64,000 nt of DNA from Halobacteriovoraceae bacterium (GTDB lineage Bacteria; Bdellovibrionota; Bacteriovoracia; Bacteriovoracales; Bacteriovoracaceae), in the NCBI GenBank assembly GCA_002712005.1, contig PASP01000014.1:434001-498000 (forward strand), read 5' to 3'. Every line of letters starts with the position of its first letter. The first letter of the stretch is position 1. Below are positions 43,008 through 51,330 of this stretch, piece by piece. The position numbers and the translations under genes are program-made. The notes below the pieces were generated by a model, which searched no databases, was not told the origin of the DNA, and saw nothing but the letters and a program-made list of their open reading frames with translations.

Positions 43008-43156
43008 GAATAATGTCGCATAGTTAGTGTGTTGCGTTGCTACGGTGTTTCGTTGACATTAGGTCAGACGAAATTTAAAACCATCTCTAATAATTATTAT
43101 GGATAAAATGCCCGTAAGCCATGGGTATAACTTAAAAAATAAAGGGATACAATCCT

Positions 43157-44545
43157 ATGAAAAATTTTGATGTAATTGTTATCGGTTCTGGACCTGGTGG
43201 ATATATCGCGGCCATCAGATCAAGCCAACTTGGTCTTAAAACGGCGATCGTTGAATTCGACAAAATGGGTGGCGTTTGTTTGAACCGTGGATGTATTCCA
43301 ACAAAGGCAGTTCTTAAGTCAGCTCACAGTGTTCACGAGATTGAAGACTTTAAAGAGTTAGGAATCAATGTTGATGTGAAAAGTCTAGATGGTGGACAAG
43401 CTGTTAAACGTGCCAAAGGAATCTCAGATAAGATTTCAAAAGGAGTGGAATACCTTATGAAAAAAAATAAGATTGAAGTTTTCAAAGGTAAGGGTTCTTT
43501 AAAGACTAAAACTACGGTTGAAATCAAAAGTGATAAAGGGCATACGGACACAATCGAAGGTAAGAAAATTATCCTCGCTACCGGTGCTCACTATAAAACA
43601 TTTCCTGGTCTAGAGCATGATGGGGAAAGATTAATTGGAGCTTGGGAAGCCATCAAGATGGAAAAACTTCCTAAGAGTATTGGTATTATCGGGGCTGGTG
43701 CTATCGGCGTCGAATTTGCTTATTTTTGGAATGCTTTTGGAGTAGATGTTCATATCTTTGAATTACAAAAGCACCTTCTTCCTATCGAAGATGAAGACTG
43801 TTCTAAAGAAGTAGAAAAGGCTTATAAGAAATACGGCGTAAAAATGTCTTTATGTGTAGAGAAAGTGTCTGCAAAAAATAATGGTAAGGACATTACAATT
43901 ACAGCCGTTGAAAAAGGTAAAGAAGTTAACTACAACTTTGAAATGGGGCTGATTGCTGTTGGTATGACAGGAAATACTGAGGGGATTGGTCTTGAGAAAG
44001 TTGGTGTAAAAACAGATAGAGGCTTTGTTCAAGTCAATGACATGTATCAAACAACAGTGGATAATATTTACGCCATTGGAGATCTTGCAGGACCACCTCT
44101 TCTCGCTCACTCAGCTTCTCACGAAGGTGTGATTGCTGCTGAACATATTGCTGGGGAAAAGCCTCATAAGCTTGATAAAATGAATGTTCCTGGATGTACT
44201 TACTGTCAGCCTCAAGTAGCTTCTGTAGGATATACAGAGCGTGCTCTTAAAGAAGAGGGGATTAAATACTCAGTTGGAAAACTTCCTTTTCAAGCGAATG
44301 GAAAGGCCGTAGCTTCCAATGAAACAGCTGGATTTGTTAAGACTCTTCTTGGTGAGCATGGTGAGCTTTTAGGGGCTCATATTGTCGGAACTCAAGCAAC
44401 AGAACTCATTCACGAATACGCTCTATTTAGAACAATGGAAGGTATTGATGAAGAGATTTTTGCTACCGTTCACCCTCACCCAACTTTAGGAGAGTGGTTA
44501 GCAGAATCTGTAATGGCAGCAAAAGGGCGTGCCTTAAATTTCTAA
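43157..44545 (+). CDS. lpdA: Dihydrolipoyl dehydrogenase (E3)
   Basis: 462 residues. FAD site VIGSGPGGYIAAI, redox-disulfide GGVCLNRGCIPTKA, NAD site GIIGAGAIGVEFAYF, ATG site LATGAHYKTF and C-terminal HPHPTLGEW (His-Glu pair). E3 re-oxidises the lipoyl arm of 2-oxo-acid dehydrogenases. It is 32 bp upstream of the E2 gene and shares its transcript. No E1 lies nearby. Confidence 0.96.
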   Translation: MKNFDVIVIGSGPGGYIAAIRSSQLGLKTAIVEFDKMGGVCLNRGCIPTKAVLKSAHSVHEIEDFKELGINVDVKSLDGGQAVKRAKGISDKISKGVEYLMKKNKIEVFKGKGSLKTKTTVEIKSDKGHTDTIEGKKIILATGAHYKTFPGLEHDGERLIGAWEAIKMEKLPKSIGIIGAGAIGVEFAYFWNAFGVDVHIFELQKHLLPIEDEDCSKEVEKAYKKYGVKMSLCVEKVSAKNNGKDITITAVEKGKEVNYNFEMGLIAVGMTGNTEGIGLEKVGVKTDRGFVQVNDMYQTTVDNIYAIGDLAGPPLLAHSASHEGVIAAEHIAGEKPHKLDKMNVPGCTYCQPQVASVGYTERALKEEGIKYSVGKLPFQANGKAVASNETAGFVKTLLGEHGELLGAHIVGTQATELIHEYALFRTMEGIDEEIFATVHPHPTLGEWLAESVMAAKGRALNF

Positions 44546-44577
44546 TTCATTAGTTTTTATTATATAGGAGAATAAAA

Positions 44578-45888
44578 ATGGCCAGACATGATATTGTAAT
44601 GCCACAGATGGGAGAGTCCATTACCAATGGAACGATTACGAAGTGGCACAAGCAAGTAGGTGACTCAATTGAGATTGATGAAATCCTCCTTGAAATTTCA
44701 ACAGATAAAGTAGAGTCAGAGATTCCTTCACCAATGGAAGGAAGAATTGCTGAAATTTGTTTCCCTGAAGGTGAAACAATTGATGTAGGAATTAAGATTG
44801 CCGTTGTTGAAGATGATGCATCTGCAGATCTTTCTGCCTCCTCCTCTGCACCTAGCACTGCTTCTGCGGACGAAGGTGCAAAAGAAGAAAAAGCTGTTAA
44901 AGAAGAATCTAGCCAGCCTGCTGAAACTTCAGAGCAGGACGGGGAACGCAGATTTTATACTCCACTCGTGAGAAAGCTTGCTCAAGAAAATGGAGTAGAC
45001 CTTTCTGAACTAAAGAATATTCAAGGATCAGGTGCTGCTGGAAGAGTGAATAAAGAAGACTTCATGAACTTCTTAGAAAATCGTAAGTCAGGTGGTTCAT
45101 CACAAGCTTCAACAAGTGCACCTGCTCAGACATCTAAGCCAGCTGCCACGCCTGCTGCTCCTTCTATCCCAGCTTTTAGCTCTGGTGATAGAGTTGAGAT
45201 TGTTCCTATGGATAATATGAGAAAGACTATTGCTCGCAACATGGTTGCTTCAAAACAGACTTCTCCTCATGTTAATTCAATCGATACTGTAGACATGACA
45301 AATCTTGTGAAGTTCAGAGATAGCTTTAAGAATGAATTTAAAAAGCAAGAGGGATTCTCTCTAACTTATACTCACTTCATTCTATACGCTATTGTTCAAG
45401 CGCTTAAAGAATTTCCTCAAGTGAATGCATCTATTGATGGTGACAATATCGTAATGAAAAAAGATATCAACCTCGGTTGTGCTGTGGCCGTTCCTGGAAA
45501 TGGATTAGTTGTTCCCGTTATTAAAGGTGCAGATAATCTAAATATTACTGGAATTGCTCGTAGCTTAAATGTTCTTGTTGAAAAAGCTCGTGCAAAGAAA
45601 CTGACAATGGATGATCTCTCTGGTGGAACTTATACCTTCACTAATAACGGATCTTTTGGTGTAGTTGCAGCTACTCCGGTAATTCTTCAGCCTCAGCTAG
45701 GAATCTTCTGTGTTGGTGCTATCAAGAAAACACCAGTTGTTACAGCTGATGATGCTATTGCTATCCGTCACATCATGTATTCTACCCATACTTTTGACCA
45801 CCGTTTAATTGATGGTGAGCAAGGTTCTAAGTTTCTTAAGCATGTACACAATACGCTTGAAACTATGGATCCAGCGGCTCTTTTCTAA
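44578..45888 (+). CDS. 2-oxo-acid dehydrogenase E2 (dihydrolipoyl acyltransferase)
   Basis: 436 residues behind AGGAGAATAAAA. One lipoyl domain with Lys in ISTDKVESEI (residues near 43), an Ala/Pro/Ser linker, an E3-binding domain (TPLVRKLAQENGVDLSELKN, GAAGRVNKEDF), and the catalytic domain with TFDHRLIDGEQG (His and Asp active site). The one-lipoyl layout does not tell which acyl unit it handles (pyruvate, 2-oxoglutarate or branched-chain). Coupled to lpdA; E1 must be elsewhere. Confidence 0.93.
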   Translation: MARHDIVMPQMGESITNGTITKWHKQVGDSIEIDEILLEISTDKVESEIPSPMEGRIAEICFPEGETIDVGIKIAVVEDDASADLSASSSAPSTASADEGAKEEKAVKEESSQPAETSEQDGERRFYTPLVRKLAQENGVDLSELKNIQGSGAAGRVNKEDFMNFLENRKSGGSSQASTSAPAQTSKPAATPAAPSIPAFSSGDRVEIVPMDNMRKTIARNMVASKQTSPHVNSIDTVDMTNLVKFRDSFKNEFKKQEGFSLTYTHFILYAIVQALKEFPQVNASIDGDNIVMKKDINLGCAVAVPGNGLVVPVIKGADNLNITGIARSLNVLVEKARAKKLTMDDLSGGTYTFTNNGSFGVVAATPVILQPQLGIFCVGAIKKTPVVTADDAIAIRHIMYSTHTFDHRLIDGEQGSKFLKHVHNTLETMDPAALF

Positions 45889-45916
45889 AAAGACCAAATT
45901 TCATTTTGCAAATATT

Positions 45917-45948
45917 AAGGGCCTTGTTTATACAAGGCCCTTTTTTTT
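45917..45948 (+). terminator. Terminator after the E2 gene
   Basis: Stem AAGGGCCTTGT (45917-45927), 4-nt loop, ACAAGGCCCTT (45932-45942), then T8. Confidence 0.93.
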
Positions 45949-45975
45949 ATTATTATGACCTCGGCCTTTATATAG

Positions 45976-45995
45976 CCATTAGTTTTGACTAATGG
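45976..45995. repeat. Perfect 8-bp hairpin
   Basis: CCATTAGT-tttg-ACTAATGG, about 105 bp before the 46101 gene and lacking a T-run. Possibly an operator or leader hairpin. Confidence 0.5.
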
Positions 45996-46100
45996 TGTAT
46001 AGGGTTTAGATTACTTTTATCTAATAATTATTCTTTCTATTTTGTTTATGTAGGCGTATAAAAAGCCCATAGAAAGACCTTAGTAATAAGAGAGGTATTT

Positions 46101-46490
46101 ATGAAAGGCCTAGTTAAAAAGTTGTTCTTAGTTGTTGTTCTTGGAGTTTTCGTAGGGATGTCTCATGGAGCTAGGGCCGATTATGATTGCTACAGAAGAG
46201 TTCTTAATGATTTTTCTGTAGATAGTCGCTCTTTCCAGCTTTATAGCGAAGAAGTCTCAATGCTCTTTGAAGAGCATCCAGAAGTTGCGGCTAGAGAATC
46301 AATTCGACTCTTAGAAAATGAGTTAGAGTGTAATAAGAAATCTCTAAGTCCTGTTGAAGTATCCTGTAAGGAGATCATTCCTGGAAATGCTATGTCTCGT
46401 GTTTGTTATGCGGAAAATGCGAATGGTTATTTTTTCATCTCTGTAGATATGATGGAAAATATAAATCTCGTTTTTAATCGTTGGGACTAA
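46101..46490 (+). CDS. Secreted protein, paralogue of the convergent gene
   Basis: 129 residues behind AAGAGAGGTATTT. Signal peptide (LFLVVVLGVFVGMSHGARA) and about 100 mature residues with four or so cysteines: DCYRRVLNDFSVDS near the start, then SRVCYAENANGYFFISVDM and the ending LVFNRWD. The convergent gene shares the whole pattern (SRVCYVETNLGYFFVTRDL, ending RWD), so they form a family I do not recognise otherwise. Confidence 0.8.
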   Translation: MKGLVKKLFLVVVLGVFVGMSHGARADYDCYRRVLNDFSVDSRSFQLYSEEVSMLFEEHPEVAARESIRLLENELECNKKSLSPVEVSCKEIIPGNAMSRVCYAENANGYFFISVDMMENINLVFNRWD

Positions 46491-46511
46491 GTTAATAACT
46501 ATGAACGAAAT

Positions 46512-46541
46512 AAAAAAGGCCAACTTAAGTTGGCCTTTTTT
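46512..46541. terminator. Bidirectional terminator between the convergent paralogues
   Basis: A perfect palindrome with A6 on one arm and T6 on the other around GGCCAACTTAAGTTGGCC, so it can end transcription from either side. Confidence 0.93.
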
Positions 46542-46564
46542 TATTCTTAAAATTTTGTTTTAAA

Positions 46565-46966
46565 TTAATCCCAGCGAGCGTAGCTGATATTGAAATTATC
46601 AAGAAGATCTCTCGTCACAAAGAAATATCCTAAATTAGTTTCAACATAGCAAACACGTGAGTGGTCTTGGTTACCAACTAGTTTTGAGCAACGTGAGTGA
46701 CTTCTCCCATGTGGACCTTGTCCAAAGTTAACATCATTTTGAGAGCATCCATTTCTATCAAGTAGGATTCTAATCGTATAAATGGCTTCAGCTAAGTAAT
46801 CTCTACCGAAGTCTCTATCTACATCATCACCATGAATACTGAAGTTATAGGAATCAACATTAGAGTTGATCATTAGGTTATCAATACAATCCTTAGGAGA
46901 GGCATTGATGGCCTGAGAAAGAAGGATAAGTAATCCAAGGGCCAAAATAGATTTTAAAATAGACAT
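46565..46966 (-). CDS. Secreted protein, paralogue of the convergent gene
   Basis: 133 residues from ATG 46966, behind GGAG at 46971-46974; an in-frame TTG two codons earlier is less likely. Signal peptide (ILALGLLILLSQAINA), then DCIDNLMINSNVDS and the shared SRVCYVETNLGYFFVTRDL and RWD ending. It has a His/Gly-rich insert (FGQGPHGRSHSRC) that the other copy lacks. Confidence 0.8.
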   Translation of the reverse strand: MSILKSILALGLLILLSQAINASPKDCIDNLMINSNVDSYNFSIHGDDVDRDFGRDYLAEAIYTIRILLDRNGCSQNDVNFGQGPHGRSHSRCSKLVGNQDHSRVCYVETNLGYFFVTRDLLDNFNISYARWD

Positions 46967-47231
46967 AATCAAACTCCATTTTTACAGCGAGAAAGGACGA
47001 ATATGTCTTAAATCTCGTGTATTAATCAAAAATGAGAAGACTTTTTACCTAAATTTAGACCTCCATGTAAAGGGCCAATAGTAGAGTACATCTCTAAGTT
47101 ATTGGAAGTAGAGATCTTGTGTAAAAAAGGAATGAAAGGTGTGAAAACAAATAAGGTTTGACTTAAAAAAAGAATTAGCCAAACTGATATATGGGTTGTA
47201 GAGTGCGCTCAACTTTTGAAAAGGAATCTTT

Positions 47232-48059
47232 GTGAAATTACTTGCGACACTCGTTTTAACACTTTTTATCAGTTCAATTTTTGCTACTTCTAGCTACTAT
47301 CCCACAGAATATAAAACACTCTTTAATGGTAAAAATCTTCACGACTCTGAATTGAAAGAAAAAATCTTTATCCTTCTTTCAAGTAAGCATATGTACAAAA
47401 GTGGAAAGGACGATACTATCGCTCCTCATTGTACGGGAGAAGGACGTTGCTATGAACATAAGAGCATTGGCTATAAAGGTGCTCGTAAAGTTCTTTTTGG
47501 AAAGATTCATCTAAGAGAAGATGGCGATGGTTACTTTATTAAAGATGTATATTGTCGTAAGAAAATTACAAGAAGTGAGAGCCGATTAGGTCCAAATATT
47601 ATTCCTAAAAATAGTGTTCTTAACTGTGAGCACACATGGCCACAATCACGTTTCAACTTTTCTTTCCCTAAGGGATTACAAAAATCAGATCTTCACCACT
47701 TATATCCGACAGACTCAAGAGCGAATTCAATTCGTGGGAATAATGAGTTTGCAGATGTTGATGGAGATGAACTGACAGATTGTGATGGGGCTTACTATGG
47801 AGTACAGAAATGGCAGGGTGGAAACTTTGAACCACCTAGAGAGCATAAAGGTAATGTTGCCCGTGCACTTTTTTACTTCTCCGTTCGTTATAAAATTAAA
47901 ATTTCAAGCCAAGAAGAAGACTATTTAAGAACATGGCATGAGCTTGATCCAGTAGACGAAGATGAAATGAATAGAAATGATATTATTCATACTGTTCAAG
48001 GTAATAGAAATCCTTTTATCGATTACCCAAATCTTGTAGATCAAATTGCAGACTTCTAA
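47232..48059 (+). CDS. Secreted endonuclease I (EndA/Vvn-type nuclease)
   Basis: 275 residues from GTG 47232 behind AAAGGAATCTTT. Signal peptide (LLATLVLTLFISSIFA) then the endonuclease I domain with NCEHTWPQSRFN (catalytic His), DLHHLYPTDSRANSIRGNNEF (metal-binding beta-beta-alpha-metal site), VARALFYFSVRY and RNDII. The family makes double-strand cuts in DNA in the periplasm or outside the cell. Use in degrading prey DNA is a natural idea here but is not shown. Confidence 0.94.
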   Translation: MKLLATLVLTLFISSIFATSSYYPTEYKTLFNGKNLHDSELKEKIFILLSSKHMYKSGKDDTIAPHCTGEGRCYEHKSIGYKGARKVLFGKIHLREDGDGYFIKDVYCRKKITRSESRLGPNIIPKNSVLNCEHTWPQSRFNFSFPKGLQKSDLHHLYPTDSRANSIRGNNEFADVDGDELTDCDGAYYGVQKWQGGNFEPPREHKGNVARALFYFSVRYKIKISSQEEDYLRTWHELDPVDEDEMNRNDIIHTVQGNRNPFIDYPNLVDQIADF

Positions 48060-48086
48060 TATTCATCCAATAGATTAATAAAAATG

Positions 48087-48110
48087 GCCCCAAGAATTTG
48101 GGGCTTTTTT
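48087..48110. terminator. Terminator shared by endonuclease I and rarA genes
   Basis: GCCCCAA (48087-48093), 4-nt loop, TTGGGGC (48098-48104), T6 on the plus side and an A-run on the other, so usable from both directions. Confidence 0.9.
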
Positions 48111-49335
48111 ATTTTAAGCTCTTCAAACGATCGGCAATTCTTTTTTCAGTACCTTGGTCAGTAGGCTCGTAGAATTTAGGAGTCTCGCTGGGGGCATATT
48201 GTTGTGAGACATAGTGATTAGGATAACTATGGGGATACTTATAGTTTTTGTTATCGGGATGATGATTTCTTAAGTGGGTCGGCACTTCAATAGTTGGACG
48301 CGAACGAACATAGGCCAAGGCTTCATCTAGCCCAGTATAAGCTGCATTTGATTTCACGGTCGAAGCTAAGTAGGTCGTGACTTGGGCAAGATTGATTCTT
48401 GCCTCCGGCATACCAATTTGCTGAACGGCCTGAAGCCCGGATACCGCTAAAGTGAGGGCTTGAGGATCGGCATTTCCTACATCTTCTGAGGCAAAAATAA
48501 CTAGTCTGCGAGCGATGAAGACTGGATCTTCACCACCATCAATCATGATGGCCAAGTAGAGAAGAGCTGCACTAGGATCTGAGCCACGCATACTTTTTAT
48601 AAATCCAGATATGACATCATAGTGACGATCTTTATCTTTGTCATAGCTTCGATTTCCGCCCGAGAGAATTTCATCGATGAGTTCATCGGTGATTGGTTTA
48701 CCTTGTAGCCAAAGCGAATCCAAAGTATTGAGAGCAAAACGGGCATCGCCATCAGCTGCCTTAGCAATCCTTTCAAGATGGCGAGGATCTATCTCTTTAT
48801 TTTCTAGCTGAGTCGCTCTTTCTAGGATAGAGCTCATAGCACTTTGAGATATTTTCTGAAGATGAACGACTTGGACTCTACTAAGGAGTGCCTTATTCAC
48901 GGAAACTTTCGGGTTTTCGGTTGTTGCACCAATGAAGTTAAACTCACCTTTTTCCACATAGGGGAGAAGGGCATCTTGTTGGGCCTTATTGAAGCGATGA
49001 ATTTCATCCACAAAAATAATGGCTTTCTTTCCGTAGAATTGTTGTGACTCTTTGGCCTCTTTAATAAGTTTCTTGAGATCTGCGACACCACCGAGGACTG
49101 CGTTAAAACTAAAGAGGGTACTCTCTGTAGTATTGGCCAAAATTTCAGCTAGGGTAGTCTTTCCTGAGCCTGGAGGTCCCCACAGGATAAGTCCTGGAAT
49201 TTCCTTACCCTCTAAAAAGGGATAGCGCTTAAATATCGCTTCTTGACCGTGGAAGTCTTCTAGCTTCTTTGGTCGAACCTTGTGGGGCAGGGGAGTTCGA
49301 GTTAGGGATTCTTGGGGGGATTCAAATAGGCTCAT
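48109..49335 (-). CDS. rarA: Replication-associated recombination ATPase RarA (MgsA)
   Basis: 408 residues. AAA+ motifs: Walker A GPPGSGKTTLAEIL, Walker B IIFVDEIHRF, sensor 1 GATTENP, and the RarA/WRNIP1 C-terminal domain with GGEDPVFIARRLVIFASEDVGNADP and RSRPTIEVPTHLRN. RarA acts at stalled replication forks and on the clamp loader and SSB network. Confidence 0.96.
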   Translation of the reverse strand: MSLFESPQESLTRTPLPHKVRPKKLEDFHGQEAIFKRYPFLEGKEIPGLILWGPPGSGKTTLAEILANTTESTLFSFNAVLGGVADLKKLIKEAKESQQFYGKKAIIFVDEIHRFNKAQQDALLPYVEKGEFNFIGATTENPKVSVNKALLSRVQVVHLQKISQSAMSSILERATQLENKEIDPRHLERIAKAADGDARFALNTLDSLWLQGKPITDELIDEILSGGNRSYDKDKDRHYDVISGFIKSMRGSDPSAALLYLAIMIDGGEDPVFIARRLVIFASEDVGNADPQALTLAVSGLQAVQQIGMPEARINLAQVTTYLASTVKSNAAYTGLDEALAYVRSRPTIEVPTHLRNHHPDNKNYKYPHSYPNHYVSQQYAPSETPKFYEPTDQGTEKRIADRLKSLK

Positions 49336-49415
49336 AGTCTCTTTTACGTTTGTTATTGACTTAGAATGTCGTTCATCCTACCTTAGGGCACTTAATAAAT
49401 CTAGAACCCTCCAGT

Positions 49416-49446
49416 AGGAGGTATGAATGCTACGAGAAGGAGGTGA
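49416..49446 (+). promoter_or_regulatory. Doubled Shine-Dalgarno leader of rpsU with a 7-codon frame
   Basis: Two AGGAGG-type sites (49416-49421 and 49438-49443). Between them ATG 49423 opens a 7-codon frame, M-N-A-T-R-R-R then TGA (49444-49446), whose last codons are the real rpsU Shine-Dalgarno. The first site is only one base from its ATG, so translation of this frame is uncertain. Confidence 0.45.
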
Positions 49447-49451
49447 ATGTA

Positions 49452-49667
49452 ATGTCGACAACGATCCGTGTAGAAATTGATGACCGTGGTGTAGAACGCT
49501 CGCTTCGCAAGTTCAAAAGAATGTGTGAAAGCTATGGTGTTGTACGTGAGTACCGCAAGCGTCAAGAATACAAAAAACCTTCAGTTCGTACAAAAGAGAA
49601 GAACGAGGCCGCTGAAAAAAGACGTCGTAAGAATGTTTTTAAAGTAAGAAGAGGTCCAAAAATCTAA
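49452..49667 (+). CDS. rpsU: Ribosomal protein bS21
   Basis: 71 residues from ATG 49452 behind AGGAGGTG. Start STTIRVEIDDRGVERSLRKFKRMCES and a basic tail KRRRKNVFKVRRGPKI, the bS21 pattern. bS21 binds near the anti-Shine-Dalgarno of the 30S subunit and helps initiation. The gene stands alone; rpsU often precedes dnaG/rpoD, not seen here. Confidence 0.94.
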   Translation: MSTTIRVEIDDRGVERSLRKFKRMCESYGVVREYRKRQEYKKPSVRTKEKNEAAEKRRRKNVFKVRRGPKI

Positions 49668-49699
49668 TTAGATTTTCTCAATTAATGAAGTAAAAATAG

Positions 49700-49726
49700 G
49701 GGAGCTTTTGGGCTCCCTTTTTTTTT
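49700..49726 (+). terminator. Terminator after rpsU
   Basis: GGGAGC (49700-49705), loop, GCTCCC (49712-49717), then nine T. Confidence 0.9.
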
Positions 49727-50540
49727 ACATGAGAATAACTTTTAAACAAGAATTCCATCGATTGTGCATAACTTTGATGAGCTTGATTAAATGGGGAGGA
49801 AGATCGTGATTTCCCTTAGTCATTTTCATATGAAAGGTATTCCAAGATAGATTGAGTTCTTCTAATCTTTTTAATAGATAGATTTTATCTTTTTCATAAA
49901 TCAGTCTTTGATTCACTTCTTTAAAAAATCCCACCCATACCGAATCAAAATCATCTTTCAAAGTTCCACCTAACATTTGAGTTAGCATAAACTCTGAATC
50001 TAAGAGCATCTTATGAACAATGGGTTGAAAGAGAGATTTTCCATAATAAGAAGAAGAGAAGTCCGTATTAAGGGTGATTAAATGCTCTTCGATTTTATGG
50101 ATGAGTTTATAATTCTCAAGAGAGAGTTGATCTAGGGAGGAAGCAAATTCCAATTCTTTAGGTTCAACAAGTTTTAGATGCTTGGCCTGAAGATTTGCAA
50201 TGTCTAAGTCTAGACTTCGGGCCAGAGAATTGGCCTTTTTAAATCTCTCCTCGCACTTCTCAAGTGACTCTTGGCAAATTTTATTAATTCCCGACATAGC
50301 ATGATTGAGTGTCATCACTTTAGTGAAGAGTTCTATCGTTTCTGAGTGGACGGGATTGAGTTTTCGAAGGATGTGAAAGTATTCTTGGGAGATGGCCTTA
50401 AGCTGAGGCATGATATATCGATGGAAGCTTCTATCCGATAATTCAATCGGTTTCTCCTCATAGGGATAATAGCTCGTTCTGACTTGAGCAGATAGCTTAA
50501 AGCTAGTAAGTAATAGGGTAAAAAGAAGAACAATTCTCAT
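49725..50540 (-). CDS. Hypothetical secreted helical protein
   Basis: 271 residues: signal peptide (MRIVLLFTLLLTSFKLSA) and an otherwise alpha-helical, Leu/Lys/Glu-rich mature part with one Cys pair (CQESLEKC). No family recognised. Its start codon and first four codons form one arm of a perfect 13-bp inverted repeat (50528-50568). It lies 41 bp downstream of the 50582 gene. Confidence 0.7.
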   Translation of the reverse strand: MRIVLLFTLLLTSFKLSAQVRTSYYPYEEKPIELSDRSFHRYIMPQLKAISQEYFHILRKLNPVHSETIELFTKVMTLNHAMSGINKICQESLEKCEERFKKANSLARSLDLDIANLQAKHLKLVEPKELEFASSLDQLSLENYKLIHKIEEHLITLNTDFSSSYYGKSLFQPIVHKMLLDSEFMLTQMLGGTLKDDFDSVWVGFFKEVNQRLIYEKDKIYLLKRLEELNLSWNTFHMKMTKGNHDLPPHLIKLIKVMHNRWNSCLKVILM

Positions 50541-50568
50541 CCTCTACAGTTTCGAATGAGAATTGTTC
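50528..50568 (-). terminator. Hairpin covering the start codon (terminator/attenuator)
   Basis: GAACAATTCTCAT and ATGAGAATTGTTC form a perfect 13-bp stem with a 15-nt loop. On the minus strand it lies after the 50582 gene and is followed by TTCTTTTT, as in an intrinsic terminator. The right arm is the ATG and codons 2-5 of the next gene, so the fold would also block its start. Confidence 0.65.
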
Positions 50569-50581
50569 CTTGTCAAAATGA

Positions 50582-51184
50582 TTAAGCGGCTTGTTTCTTG
50601 CCTAGGGTATGATTTTCCGCCGGAATTGTTTCACTCCAATAATCACGCCATTTGAGGGTTGTCGTAATCGTTTGAGGAGCTTTCTTCAGTGTTGGAAACG
50701 AATTCATCCAACAATTGGGATGAAATTGAAAATTAATATGATGTTCTTCTAGAGACTGAGGGGACTTTATAAGATGTTCTGGAAATACAGCGACTGGTAA
50801 GTCGGTAAGTTCGAAAGTCCAATTTTGATTCTTGGGAAGTTTTCCACTTAATATAGCGGCTAGGCATAGAAAAGCTCCAGTAGAAGAGGCCTCTACAATC
50901 ATGGGTTTTCCATAATAGGACTTAATTCCATTTATAAAGTCTTCGACTAGAGGATGAATATCATCTTCTTCGAGGCTTTTGAAAAATTTAAGTTCATAGC
51001 GATTGCTTTGACTGAGATTTCTTTTCTCAGCAGCATTCAAAGGGAGTTCCTTAAATTGTGACATAAAGGTCTCTGTAATGAAGGGGCCATCTTTTTCAAT
51101 TTCAAATGTATAAACATTTTTTAGGCGATCAATACGAGTTTTCTTTAAAAATACATGCCCTACCATTAGATCCTTACTGCCCAT
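50582..51184 (-). CDS. Hypothetical protein
   Basis: 200 residues with no signal peptide. Mixed alpha/beta; a stretch GKPMIVEASSTGAFLCLAAILSGKLPK and LPVAVFPEHLI resemble the nucleophile-elbow area of an alpha/beta hydrolase only faintly (no GxSxG). No family recognised. Placed between ileS and the helical secreted protein on the same strand. Confidence 0.65.
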   Translation of the reverse strand: MGSKDLMVGHVFLKKTRIDRLKNVYTFEIEKDGPFITETFMSQFKELPLNAAEKRNLSQSNRYELKFFKSLEEDDIHPLVEDFINGIKSYYGKPMIVEASSTGAFLCLAAILSGKLPKNQNWTFELTDLPVAVFPEHLIKSPQSLEEHHINFQFHPNCWMNSFPTLKKAPQTITTTLKWRDYWSETIPAENHTLGKKQAA

Positions 51185-51273
51185 GAATATCTCCTCCTGT
51201 GCTAGAAATTTGTCGGGAAAAATACCTGTCTAAATTTATCGGACTTTTGGGTTTGAACCTAAGATTTAATTTT

Positions 51274-51304
51274 AAAAAAAAAGGCCGAAGACTAAGCTTC
51301 GGCC
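51274..51304 (-). terminator. Terminator after ileS
   Basis: On the minus strand GGCCGAAG-CTTAGT-CTTCGGCC followed by T9. Confidence 0.9.
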
Positions 51305-51330
51305 CGATAAAAAATATAAGTTACTGATTA

